DNA from: Sympetrum striolatum
Lineage: Eukaryota; Arthropoda; Insecta; Odonata; Libellulidae
Assembly (NCBI GenBank): GCA_947579665.1
Contig: OX388351.1
Span: 50,476,939 to 50,540,938, forward strand
DNA: 64,000 nt
Direction: 5' to 3'
Below are positions 11,897 through 23,218 of this stretch, in pieces. A model generated the notes under the pieces. The model saw only the letters and a list, made by a program, of their open reading frames with translations. It searched no databases and was not told where the DNA came from. Position 1 is the stretch's first letter. Each line of letters opens with the position of its first letter. The translations under genes and the position numbers were made by a program.

Positions 11897-14800
11897 TTTT
11901 TTCAGTTAGAGAATCGTTGTGTGTGTTTTATATAGGTAGTAATAGTTATGGAAATTGATGTAATTAATTGTAAAATCAAAAGTTATTAAGGTATTCCAAC
12001 AATTATCACCGAGAAATAACATAAAATTTCTCTCGATTCAACAGACAATATTCCAACCCCTTCTTATACTTATTTCCGTTAATTTCAGCCTCAGTGATTC
12101 AGCTTTGATAGTGGAATATTCGAGGAAAAAGTCACCCCATGAATCTCCTTAATCAGAAAACATGCTCGTGATGTTTAGCGCATGCGCAGAGACATTAATG
12201 TCCTTGGGCGTTATGCACATCGTCCCTTACGCAACTTCCAAAATCTATGTCCCTCGGCGCCTCATCATTAATACTTCCCGGCGCAAAATGGCGACATGAC
12301 ATGGGTGGGAAATACATTTCGCCTGAGAGCAATTTTGCATCGCCTCGTTAATGCGATCGTTAAGGAAAGACGAATGAGAGGTTCGTTTGTGGTGGCCTCC
12401 AGCCGCGTATCCCCACCCCCTGCCTTTCTCTTCGCCCCCAATTGCTACTCAATCTCACTCCTCCAATCCGCTTCCTACTCATTGCTAATGCCCCCTTGTT
12501 TCCTCTCATTGGAACGGACGCCTAAATTCATTACCTCCCTTTCGTTTTTCTTTTTCGTTAGTAATAATCCCAGTCCTGGTCGAGTGATTTCTTTCTGATG
12601 ATATGAAAATTTAAATATAAATGCATCATCTTTGCTGCATTCATAATTATCTCTCATGTTTTTTCATATCCGAATGGCTATGGAAAATTAGTTTACCCAT
12701 CAATTCAGATAATAGTCAAGCAATAAATCGGAATTTTTAAATATCAGAATAGAAATAAATTCGGTAACACTGATATTCTATAACAATTAACAACCCTAAT
12801 TTTTGCTAATCGAACATGGAATATATCTGGAGTAAGCCAACAAATCAATTTTACTTTTATGCGTGATAAAATGACTATTTTTGTAAAATTCGCAAATTGG
12901 GTACAACAATTTTCCAGAGAATGGTCATAAATAAATCAAGTTTTGGGAAATAATAAGTGATAATCAATTTCAGTACACAAGCATACCGTTCTACATAAAT
13001 ACACAATAACACATCAAATTTTTACAATTAACTTATAGAACATTCTAAAATAAATATTTTACTCAATAGAAATACTAAATACGAGTAAAGCAAAATTTAC
13101 GACAAATTTTAGATAACTTTGTCATCCAAGAGGTGTAGTAGAACTTGTATACAACCCTCTCTATGTAGAATAATAGTATAATTAGATCGATGAACAGACA
13201 GGCAAGCTTGCGATACCATAGATAAGTACATGTATATAAAACTTATCCCATTGAAGTCACATTGTCTCCCCACTGCTAAAATTTTTAAGGAAATAGAGAT
13301 TTTAATAACAAAAATCAACCTTAATATCCGAAAAATTTGTCCTGAAAGTAGTTTTGACTTGGTATGCAATTAACAATCTTCCTTGCTTTGTGTTCCTACT
13401 GTTTAAGATTCCTTTTTGCCAAAGAACTCACATTAAATAAATTTCTTAATAAGATAAGATAAGGGAGATGGATATTCTTAGATGGATTCTCCTTATGACG
13501 TCTTTTAAGTACGTAATCCTATCCTTTGGTTTTCTGATTAGATTCTCTGTGATGCTCCTTGAATTGTTTAATATCTTTAAAAACAAAGTATGAAAAATGT
13601 GGAAAATCTACTGATGCATGACGGAATTGGGTCTACTTTGCCGATTAGAAGCATTTCGTGACCAATTACGGCTGAAGGTAAATATTTTAATAGCAAAAAA
13701 TATACCCGGAGAGAAACAGCTAGATTTTAAGGTTTTTCCTAGAACTATCCTACGTCAAATAAACAAGAATCGATTAGTAAATCGAAATGTAATGCAGAGA
13801 TGACAGCCATTTAACAACGTTATCTAATTAAAACTGCTATTTAAATACCGACTCAACTCGGTATAAGTTCCCATAGGCGAAAAAAGTAATTGCTGCAAAC
13901 GCTAGACTATCAGCAAACTTCTAAGTAGAAGCGATAGGAAAGCATGACAACAGCGATATATTTATACGTAAATTAATGCGCGTCAGCATGCTATTTCGTA
14001 ACTCAACTTACGAGGTGGCACAAGGAAGAAAGACTATCCCTATTTTCATTTTGTTATCAAATTATACGGAGGAAAAAGATCCGCGATAACTCACCATCCC
14101 ACAATCAATTTCCGACAGCCATATAACGTTTCCTAATATATTTTTATTAAAAACCAACCTTATAAACATTTCTCCCAATCCTATCATTTTTTCATCTCCC
14201 CTTCCTTCACCCTTAACTTAGTGGCGCCTACTTCTGAGACTCGCCACGGGGGGCGCTTCGGAGGTGTGCACTGACTAACTGCCTGCCCCCATCTCTGTCG
14301 CCCCGGGCGCCCCGCGGGGCAGCATGGGAGGTTGAGGAAGGCTCTCAACCATCACTCAGGCCGGGTGATAAGTCAGATCCGCTTGCCGAAAATAAAACAC
14401 GCTCCGGGAACTAATAAATCCGAGATAAGGCGTACGAAATTTGGCGCGATGAATTCCGAATAAATGGAATTTCGCCGTGAATATGATGTCGGTTGTCGAG
14501 AGGAATGAATGGCGGAGATCCTGACTATAAAAATTCTTATGACGCGTACATGTTTATGGCTTTCTCTTTTGATAGTTCTTCTCGGAAATTCCGAGATTCG
14601 GCGCATAAATTTGTCCTGAGTAGAGATTCTTCCGAGAAGTTCAGCGTTGTTTATTTACTAACAAAACTAATATTAATATCACTTGCGTAACGATTTGTTG
14701 TTGACTAAGAATTTGACTCTATGGAGAAACAAGAATTTTCATTTCCACTATTATTTCACAGAATACCGTAAAAAGGTTTTCTCCATTTGGTTTGTCAATT

Positions 14801-15825
14801 ATTTTTAAATAATTTAAAAGCTCCACGAAATAATTAAATATATTTATAACTCATGGGATTGTAAATAATCCCAAACTGAAAGACACTGGCTGAGAATAAT
14901 TATTAAATAAATCAAGTAATATAAATCAATTTTTAATTAAAAATTGATAATAAATATTTTTATCGATAAGCTCCTTCGCTACACATAAGGATAATGTTAG
15001 ATATTTTTATCAATAATACACACAACCTTCGCTGAACTGAGGATACAATCCAACACATTTTTTAATAAATTTTTATCTAAATAAATATTCCGTGGCTGGC
15101 ATATACAATAACTCATATTGCTAAATCCATAATCCCACCTATTCTTTTGGTTAGTAAGATTTTCTCTTGAACTGCGATTGTTCCTACTAGAATTCCCAGT
15201 GAGTTGAATATCAGCTTATGCTCAAATCGTCGATAGGTTATGTAATACATGATTAATTCCAATTAATTACTATTAAACATTGTTATTATTCATTTCAGAA
15301 CTTCGAACGACAAGTTGAATTCAATTTCTGGACATTACATCATGTCACATTCAATATTAATTACATAACGACCTTGCATACCGAGGTATGAATACGTGAA
15401 CATATATCAGTGAGCTCTATACTCCTCATTTTAATGAACAAATAAATCTTGCGCAAGCTTTCATACTGATTTCCATACATCCTGTTTTTCGAAGGCTGAA
15501 TACAATTCTAATAGCCTATTTTAATCGATAAACTTACGCAAACTAGAAAATAGATAACTGTTTAATGAGTATATACTGTAGAATCAATAAAGAGGAATTT
15601 CAGATGTAAATTAATTAAAACGTACAGCGGGAATTGCAGTTTTTTAATACTTTATTTTCCCTTCCCTGCACTGTGATAATAAGAATGTAGTTATCATTCG
15701 ATTAAAAAGCCTGTAATAAACTTCACAAAAGCTTTATTCCAATAATGAAAGGGTTAAAGGTACTTTGAACATAAGGGCGTGCACCAAGGAAAAATCCCAA
15801 GGAAAAACGGACTTGAAAAAAGTAT
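11897..15825. other. Non-coding stretch with a GC-richer island
   Basis: The part at about 12140-12560 is GC-richer than its surroundings, with pyrimidine-rich runs and a caaaatggcgacatgac segment containing the AATGGCG core typical of Pho/YY1-type sites. A second GC-richer block at about 14220-14470 includes ggggggcgc and ccccgcgggg runs. No coding sequence was recognised. These islands may be regulatory, but the sequence alone cannot show that. Confidence 0.45.
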
Positions 15826-15898
15826 GATAGGGCCGGGAATCGTACCCGGGATCTTCCTCTACTCGAGAGGCAGCCTTAACCATCTAGGCTACCCGGCC
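15826..15898 (-). other. tRNA-like Pol III unit (tRNA-derived SINE head or tRNA pseudogene)
   Basis: On the minus strand an A-box-like TAGCCTAGATGG (15880-15891) and a B-box-like GGTACGATTCC (15836-15846) are correctly ordered and spaced, and a run of six T (15816-15821) lies just downstream. The D arm (GCCT/AGGC) and a T arm (CCGGG/CCCGG) can be drawn. The acceptor ends do not pair as a normal 7-bp stem, position 33 would be C instead of T, and the anticodon stem has a mismatch. I therefore favour a tRNA-derived SINE head or a decayed tRNA over a functional gene. Confidence 0.6.
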
Positions 15899-16101
15899 AG
15901 AACATTTTAATAAGCCGTTTAGGGATCTTTGGGCGCAAACTTTCTGAATATCTGAGATCCATCTATCCCTGAATATGTCCCTATTTTCATCTTTCGTTCC
16001 TTCATTTGCTCCTGTTGGCAAACTAACTAAACAATTTATCCCTATTAATAGTGTCCTATAGTAGTCCAAATAACTATCGACATAATTTATCCCTAGTTAT
16101 A

Positions 16102-16109
16102 ACGCTAAT
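16102..16109. repeat. hAT target-site duplication, left copy
   Basis: acgctaat, identical to 21144-21151 at the other end of the 5-kb element. Confidence 0.9.
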
Positions 16110-18006
16110 CAGTGGCGCAGCCAGGATTTGCCAATGGGAGGGGTCCAAGGAAACGAATAAATGCCTACCTTACAGGGGCTAGTATATTTATGCTCGTTAC
16201 TTATTACAAATATGTCAATTCTTTCAAAAACTATATACATTGAAAATAGAGGAGTTTAACGTTTAGTTAGCCAAATGATTATACTTTCCTAGAGAGTAGT
16301 TTACATAAGCGAACTATTGGAAACTTATCATAGGAGTTGTTTGGAAACGTCCAATATCTATTCAAAAGTCATTTTTTTCTATGCCGAAGTTTTTTAGTGT
16401 TAGTAGATATAAACTTACCGAGTCTTTGAGAGTTCTCTCTCCCAAGAGGCTGCCAAGCGTGAGAAGGAAAAAAATTAGTTACGATTATTTGGCAAGCGAC
16501 ATAAAACGTAATATCCACTCATTAGATCCCCACATTGGCGCGCTCATGCTTATTTGAATATCTGTCGTTATTAGACTATATCATCAGCAGGTTTCTTAGG
16601 AGTGACTTCATCCCTTATTTTTTAAATTAACTCATCTTCTAAGAAACAAAAAATCATTTATATCAAATGAAATTTTCTGGTAGGCTTACAATTAAGCCTT
16701 ATTTCGTTATTTATATATTAGCTGAGTATTGAATATATTGAATGCGTCACAAACCGAACAAAATATTCGGCTGCATAAAAAAATACATTATACCCTTGAT
16801 TATAGTTGATATTATAATTGAATTTGCAAAATTAAATTGACAAACCAAGGTGAAAAAAATGAAGCCGTCAACTTACAATTATTTAGACCAAGTAGTATTT
16901 AAGTTGTTTAACCAGCAGAGAGCAGACGCAAACCCGAACAAAGTCTTACGCATTGTGTTCAAAGAAAACAAAAATTTTCCATGAATTAAAATTTTGAAGA
17001 GGCATTGCATGACCACGCGGTTGACAGTATAAGTCATGAGATTCGTTGGATTCTATTGCCAGAAAAAAAATTGGTGGAAGGAGGAATAAGGAAGCTGGAG
17101 AATTTAAGCCGCAGTTTTAACAGTTCATCAAATTTATTTCAGGCCATTAATTCAATGTTCCGATAAATCCGTGCGTACTCGTACCTTACGCTCACAATAC
17201 CTTTCAGCCTACTGATTTGCTTCCAAAATGGTATATTATTAATAAAATCATCGAAAATGATTTTTTAGTGATATCTTGTTTTGCTCCAATACTTCTTCAA
17301 ATTTCTACGGAAATTCGGTTACCGAATTATTTTCGTAAATATACAGCAAATTAACAGGTAATCATAAAATAAGGATCATTACATCTTCAATCAGCCCGAG
17401 TTATGAAGAGTCTACTGTACAGACTTGTAATCGTCCAAAATGCTTAATAAAGGAACCAGTGCCTTTGGAATTGTCGCTAAACTCATCTTCAGGTGTATCC
17501 ACCGATAACAGCCCTAAAATAAATCAAACCTAATTTATGCATCTAATAATGGTCATTTCACAAATAAACCACATAGCCATTAACTTACGTTTTTCCGATA
17601 GAGGCCTTGAGCTATTCAAGGACTGTGAAAAAAAAATTTCGGATGTCCATCTGTACCTTATGAAATCCAAACTAAGCTCTCCATCGAAGCGTTCACTGTG
17701 AATTTCTCAAAAGCACTCTTGACGAGCCTAACTTTGCATTCACACCCTAAAAACAGTCACATGCAGAAGATCTAACTGAGCGTTTTATCAATCTGTTTGT
17801 CTCTTAAACGTAATCGTAATCTCTGTTTTCAGAGTGTAAGTTTCGAATTACTTCTCGAATGTTCCCTAGTATTTTTTCGAGGAGTAAACGAATCAGCACT
17901 TTCGAATGTTTCTCATGGGAATCTAATCTTATGGTGTGAGTCATCTAACTAAAGGATAGGCTTAAGAAGTGCACACGTTGAACATTGAGTGCAAACCACT
18001 CGTATC

Positions 18007-18009
18007 TTA
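18007..18009. repeat. 3-bp target duplication (TTA), left copy
   Basis: TTA directly before the inner element; the matching TTA is at 20903-20905. A TWA duplication is characteristic of PIF/Harbinger. Confidence 0.75.
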
Positions 18010-18870
18010 GGGCCGTATTTATAGTCGACTCCTTCCCCTACATCTAACGAACCCCTCATGAGTAAGCTGCCAGGCGAGCGGTACCTATTGGTATTTATGA
18101 ACGACTCCCCGCAGTCATCTGACAAGGAGACGAACTAGTGATACATTTGGCAACAGCGTTCCCAAAAAACAGTTTCGTTATTCAGTTTTTTTAAATATTC
18201 CTTTCTGCTAATTTGTTTTGGTTCAGATGAAATCTTGTATTGATGGCAAAGTTTGAATAGGTACTGTAAATTCTAATAACATTTAAGCTCTGCATGACAG
18301 TAAAAATCAGTGTCATGTCTTTCCTCTTCCATTTTCAGCTCTACCTGTATTTATTTTCATGTTTAAACCAAGGTTCTGCCGAGCTCAATGTTCCTGTTAA
18401 TGACATTTACAACAGCCCAAGAAAGGAAATGTATATGAATAAAAAATAACTTCAATTTACAACAAAACTATTAAATTGATAATAATTTACCAACAATTTA
18501 CTAAGGCAGCCGTTGTTGAAACTGCATTACTATAATCAAGATAGAAATGGCAGGTTAATGTTTGTGAGGTTGTAGTTACTTTATTGTATCTGGTATAATA
18601 TTTCCAAATGTTCTTGAATGTTTAATTTGCGTCCTTTTGGTATTTTTTTTTAAAGTGAGGGAAGAGGTGATTATACATTAGAAGGCTTTTGAAGAAGGAC
18701 ATTTTGTGAAATTTTAAACCTCCCACGAACTGAGTTCTCGTGTTATAGCTTTGACTTTAAAAATTCCCAACACCGATGTATCAGTTAGCGTAACTCAACG
18801 TATTAACGCCGGTAATGTCAACTTTAAGTCGATTAAATAAAAAAATCAAGAATAAATATTGCCTCGGTAG

Positions 18871-18946
18871 CATTAGATGAATGAAGCAGCTGCTTCATCC
18901 ATTCAATGCTTAACAAGTTTCGGTATCTAGATACCGAAACTTGTTA
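18871..18946. repeat. Two adjacent palindromes, one perfect over 36 bp
   Basis: The second palindrome (18911-18946) is self-complementary with no loop: its left half is taacaagtttcggtatct. The first (18871-18908) is centred on a perfect 18-bp core, atgaagcagctgcttcat (18881-18898), and extends imperfectly to 38 bp. Both lie inside the Harbinger-type element. Each could extrude as a cruciform or mark an end-to-end junction. Confidence 0.85.
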
Positions 18947-19654
18947 CACAAACAATAGAAATTTCGACGTCATAAGACAATATATAGGAGACTTTTCACC
19001 AACTTTCTTCACATTCACAGATAAATCCTATGAATACATTTTCTCACACACCATTGAATTCAACTGATTCTATCCATGAGATTTATGATTAGAATAGAAT
19101 ATTTTATTCAGAAAAATTGTTTGTTATTATTCTTTTGTTGTATTGTTTTGTTCAAACAATACAATAATGCAATTTAAATAATATCGCCTGCCTGTGAACG
19201 GCTTACAAATTAATTTACATGACATTTAAGTTCAAGAAACAGGATTGTAAACATTTGGTACTCTTGAACCAGATATAGGCTCATCAAAGCCTAATATTAC
19301 AAATTATTTAAAATTTGTAGTATTTCATAAATTAATGATGAAAAATAAAAACAATTTCAAACGTTTCAAGCAAAATAAAGTATGAAGTTTACAAAAACTA
19401 TCACAAAAAACTACTTATGACTCCAAAAATTGTAAATACTGCATCTACTTATCTATTGCACTTATTATAATATGAAAATCAATATCAAATTCAGCAATTA
19501 TATAATGATTCACAATGAACATATACCAAGTATGTATTACACAAGACTATAGAAAGCATTATATATATTTATATAAAATCACAAAGTACAACAGCAGATA
19601 TAAACTTAGATACAATCATTAGCATCCCATAGTTAGAGCAATAAATATACAAAA

Positions 19655-20322
19655 TCAACTCAATACAATTTTGACATATATCATAGGATGTACTAAGGGA
19701 TCTGTTATACGTTTTTCAAAATTCAGTACAAAATTTTTAAGCAAATATATTTTGATATCTTTCTTTACGTTAAACATAGCATTTCTTAAGTGTATGTTAT
19801 TAGGCAAGTCATTAAATAACATAGGTATTATGACATCAAGTCACTTCCTGCCGTACATATATTATAATAACTTGGTGCATTAAACGTTATTCTATCTCTC
19901 CCTATCATGCCATGTTTTGTAGCAAACTTTTCCTTGTGCTTACTGGAGAAGTAATTTTCTGTAAGCAGGATGTAAGTGTGTAGGTATTGTAGAGGTTTCA
20001 CTTTATGATTTATTTCTTCTCTAACTCTAATTTTCGTCACTTTTGTCTTGTGAACATTTAGTTTTAATTTGTTATCATGGCACCATTTATTAATGTTATT
20101 TAAGTCAGTTTGTAGAGCTCTTTCAGCCTCATTGAAGTATTTGTGAACAGATATTAATACAGCGTCATCAGTAAACAAGTATAATTTACAGCACCTTATA
20201 ACAGAAAATATATCATTGATATATATTAAAAATAGCAATAGGCCTAATACTGACCCTTGTAGCATTTCACTGTAAATATTTACTCTTTCTCCATGGTAGC
20301 CATCTGCGTCAAAGGTTACATA
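19655..20322 (-). pseudogene. Non-LTR retrotransposon reverse transcriptase fragment
   Basis: The minus-strand frame 19828-20265 begins in the RT palm with QGSVLGLLLFLIYINDI. It continues to FTDDA, the variant of the catalytic 'F/YADD' box with threonine in place of alanine, and then to NKWCHDNKLKLNVHKTKV, typical of jockey/CR1-type ORF2. In-frame sequence extends upstream to about 20322, where a stop is met; no family match is visible in that part. A frameshift at about 19830-19900 moves the conserved C-terminal tail (LFNDLPNNIHLRNAMF, then KKDIKIYLL) into another frame ending at the stop 19655-19657. The endonuclease and the first RT blocks are absent, so this is a 5'-truncated, frameshifted copy whose 3' non-coding tail probably runs below 19655. 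It was inserted after the Harbinger-type element had arrived. Confidence 0.85.
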
Positions 20323-21143
20323 TCACGACTACGACAACGAAATACCACAAAGAATCAGCAATCAAGAGTAGGAATCACCCTTGCACAGCATAAATATATT
20401 TCTACCAATAAGTATAGTAATTGCCAATAAATTCAACCTCAAGGAAATCAATATTTTACCTAATAAAACTAATAACTTCACATTTCTTAACGACTGCACA
20501 AGCTGAGGTTTTAAAACATTCGTTAGATAGTTTTAAATGCATTAGGATAAAATAAATATCTACCAAAAATATTCTGCTGATTTGTACACTAATTTAAAGA
20601 AACGTTGAGGATTTGACAGTCCACTATTTAATTTTATTCATCTATTGTTGAATCTAATCGAACGATTCGAACAGATTGACCACCATGTTTGTTGTTTACA
20701 AAATTAGTACGCAGTTTTGCCACCACCGGTATCACGCCTTAGGGGTTCGCTGGATCACCTACCTCGGTTACTCAGCTTTTCACAGCTTGCGAGTCTCTAA
20801 GGGGGTTGCAAGGGGGAGAAAGAGGACTATAAATACCGTTTTTGGCCTTAGGGGACTGCTAGGCGCTGCGGAACTCCTGGAAGTCGACTATAAATACGGC
20901 CCTTAGTGTCCCATTGATAACGATGTCGGTTCTAGGCCTCTTCTGCTACCGAAAACATCACCTTAAAGCGGAGACATAATTACGGGTATGCGGAGCTTTC
21001 GCTGAATTTATCAAGAAGTGTATCTTGACTTGCATAATGATTGTGGTTTTGTATTCTTCAGCAGAAAAAAAAGCTCAGAGCTAGTCATAGGACTTGACTC
21101 TTGGGGGGTTTGAACCCTTAAAACCCCCCTCGCTGCGCCACTG

Positions 21144-21151
21144 ACGCTAAT
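21144..21151. repeat. hAT target-site duplication, right copy
   Basis: acgctaat, identical to 16102-16109. Confidence 0.9.
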
Positions 21152-23216
21152 CATCATGTAATTGCGGAATCTGTTATTGAACCCAAATGGAATTTGATTA
21201 AGTATTCCGGAAATAATTACCGGCTTTGGGACATCCCCGAGGTAGTATTTCCAACGATAAAACCTCTCCTACATGTAATTAGTTACAGTTAGAATATCGG
21301 ATTAACGAGTATTTTTTTATTTCCCATTAATAAGTTACAAAGAAAGAGTTGCAATAAATAACATCCATTTTTTCCAGCCTTAGCTTGGTCGCGTTACATA
21401 AGAAATAAATTACATCAGCAGAAAAACTATTTACTTTGTATATAATAACACAATAACTCATGCCATAATCCAAAACCGGGGTTTTGTATGTGAGTTTGAT
21501 ATTGTACGCGTATAAATTAAATAGTTAATTCTACAAATATATTTGAATTAAATATTTAATTCTATAAATAATTTTACCTCAAATAAACTTCACAAAGCCG
21601 CAAAAAAACACGCTCCGTTTTCGGATTAACTACATTCGTTGGCCTTATTTATATAATTCTCTGGATTTTCACATTCCATCTCTCCCTTGGCCGGCTCTCC
21701 CGGAAACAACAATTTCCTCAACATTCCCGCAATAAAGTCGCGTGCTTTCGACCCTCCGCGCCTCGAATCAGCGCGAGACGACCCATTTTACGACCGCGGA
21801 AACGTTCTCCTTGCGCTGTAAAAAGAAATCCGGCGAGTCCATCTCCGATCGTAAATCTACTCGCAGTAGCTCCTAAACCAGAGGGACACCCTCTGAAATC
21901 TCCACACGATAGCGCCTCATACTTCGAAAGCGGGAAAATCGCGTGACGCGGCGCAGTTATCGATAATCGAATCCCTCGACCCAAGATGGCGGGCCCCGCG
22001 CGAGAAATATTGAGATTCGCTCCGAGGCAAGAAAAATACGTCTTTGATTGCGTACCGACGGAACCCTTTCCTTTCTTTAATGGGATAACGGCATCGGTGA
22101 TTCCATTGAGCGCAGCTTTCCGATGCGGCCAAAACGGCTGATCACGCCGTCAATTACGAGCCGGATAAACAGCCCTCCGCTGCCAAGCAATCCGTATAAG
22201 TTGCGACATTCCTGCGGTCCATATATCCTCGTCAGAGTAAATAAACGTAAATCAGGGGACGTTAAAGCGTTCCGGCGATTTTCGATTGAAGGAAACCGCG
22301 ACCGACCAGTTTTACGACGGCTTTAAATGCTGCCTTTGCCATTGCGAGCCAAGTTGCTTTAACTTCACGCGTGATTCATAGCGGGAAGCGATGCTGCTGC
22401 TATCTCTTAATTAATAAGGGATCATTCTGTCTAAGGATTGATACGTTGGAATTAAAAAAATCGCTTTTACTTTCGGTATATATTCTCATTCTCCACGATT
22501 TCACGAGATATTATATTTAAGCCTTTCCGACGGCTATCCTTACCTAGGCGGACCACGCACCATGATTAAACTGGTTAACCTTTAACCTAGATTCCCTTTG
22601 ATGCTTCCGATTGCGGGGTTATTTGTATTTTATGAGATTCTATATTTTTGTTTTGCAAGAATTCCTGACGTCTTACATTTTCTATGATTAAAAAAAATCC
22701 ATCTATTCTTTTTTTACGTATAATACTATTTATAATCTAGAAAATTTACTTTTTTGCGTTATAACTTAATCTTTATATGCTAGAAATAAGTTTCTGAGCA
22801 AACGTTAGCAGGTTTCTTGGATGCAATAAAAGTCGGTGCGGGAGAATGGCGTAGTAGAACGCTGTTCGAGGAAATAAATATTGTCCTATAATATTAAAGT
22901 GGGATTTACTACACATTTTTTACCTATAATATCTCACCAAGTTACGCCTAAGGCAGTATCTTTAAAAGTTGTCCTACAAGCATAAAATAAATGTATCTGA
23001 ATAGATAAATGCAACATTTTGCGTTTTTCAGCTGGTGTTTCTGAATCAACGGTGAATACGTCTAATTTAAATGCAAAAGAAAGTATTAATATAAATGTAA
23101 AATTATGTTCAAAGTTTTTCCAATATTAGCGTTTCCATTACGATGTACAATATTTCCTCTGTATAGAATTAAACCATTCCGTACTGAGAGGATGAATATT
23201 GATATTCTGATAAAAA
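21152..23216. other. Non-coding stretch with the clearest GC-rich island
   Basis: About 21690-22330 is clearly GC-richer than the flanks, with CpG-containing words throughout (gcgcgagacgac, ctcgacccaagatggcgggcc) and another GATGGCGG Pho/YY1-like core near 21984. The frames 21718-21984 (-), 21917-22132 (-) and 22123-22326 (+) overlap in conflicting ways and show no domain. Candidate regulatory or conserved non-coding DNA; no gene called. Confidence 0.45.
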
Positions 23217-23218
23217 TA

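Larger units (their letters stand above)
18010..20902. mobile_element. PIF/Harbinger-type element nested in the hAT element
   Basis: Its inverted ends, gggccgtatttatagtcgac on the left and the exact complement gtcgactataaatacggccc on the right, are flanked by TTA on both sides. A diverged second copy of the end motif occurs in inverted orientation just inside each end: ggtatttatgaacgactcc at 18090-18108 and gaggactataaatacc at 20823-20838. These are subterminal repeats, which often serve as transposase-binding sites. No Harbinger transposase or Myb-like frame is seen, so it is non-autonomous. It contains the palindromes at 18871-18946 and the LINE pseudogene at 19655-20322. Confidence 0.8.
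16110..21143. mobile_element. hAT-superfamily DNA element with nested insertions
   Basis: The ends are CAGTGGCGCAGCCAGG (left) and, read inward from the right, CAGTGGCGCAGCGAGG: inverted repeats of about 16 bp with one mismatch. The flanks carry a perfect 8-bp duplication (acgctaat), as expected for hAT transposition. The total length is 5034 bp, of which 2893 bp is a later insertion (18010-20902), leaving about 2.1 kb of hAT sequence. No hAT transposase (catalytic DDE or hATC dimerisation motif) is recognisable. One open segment at about 17380-17525 (+) reads without stops but has no identified domain. Probably non-autonomous or decayed. Confidence 0.9.

Noticed and set aside
19828..20265. 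Reading the RT frame as a host gene
   Set aside because: It has LINE RT motifs, is truncated and frameshifted, and lies inside a transposon.
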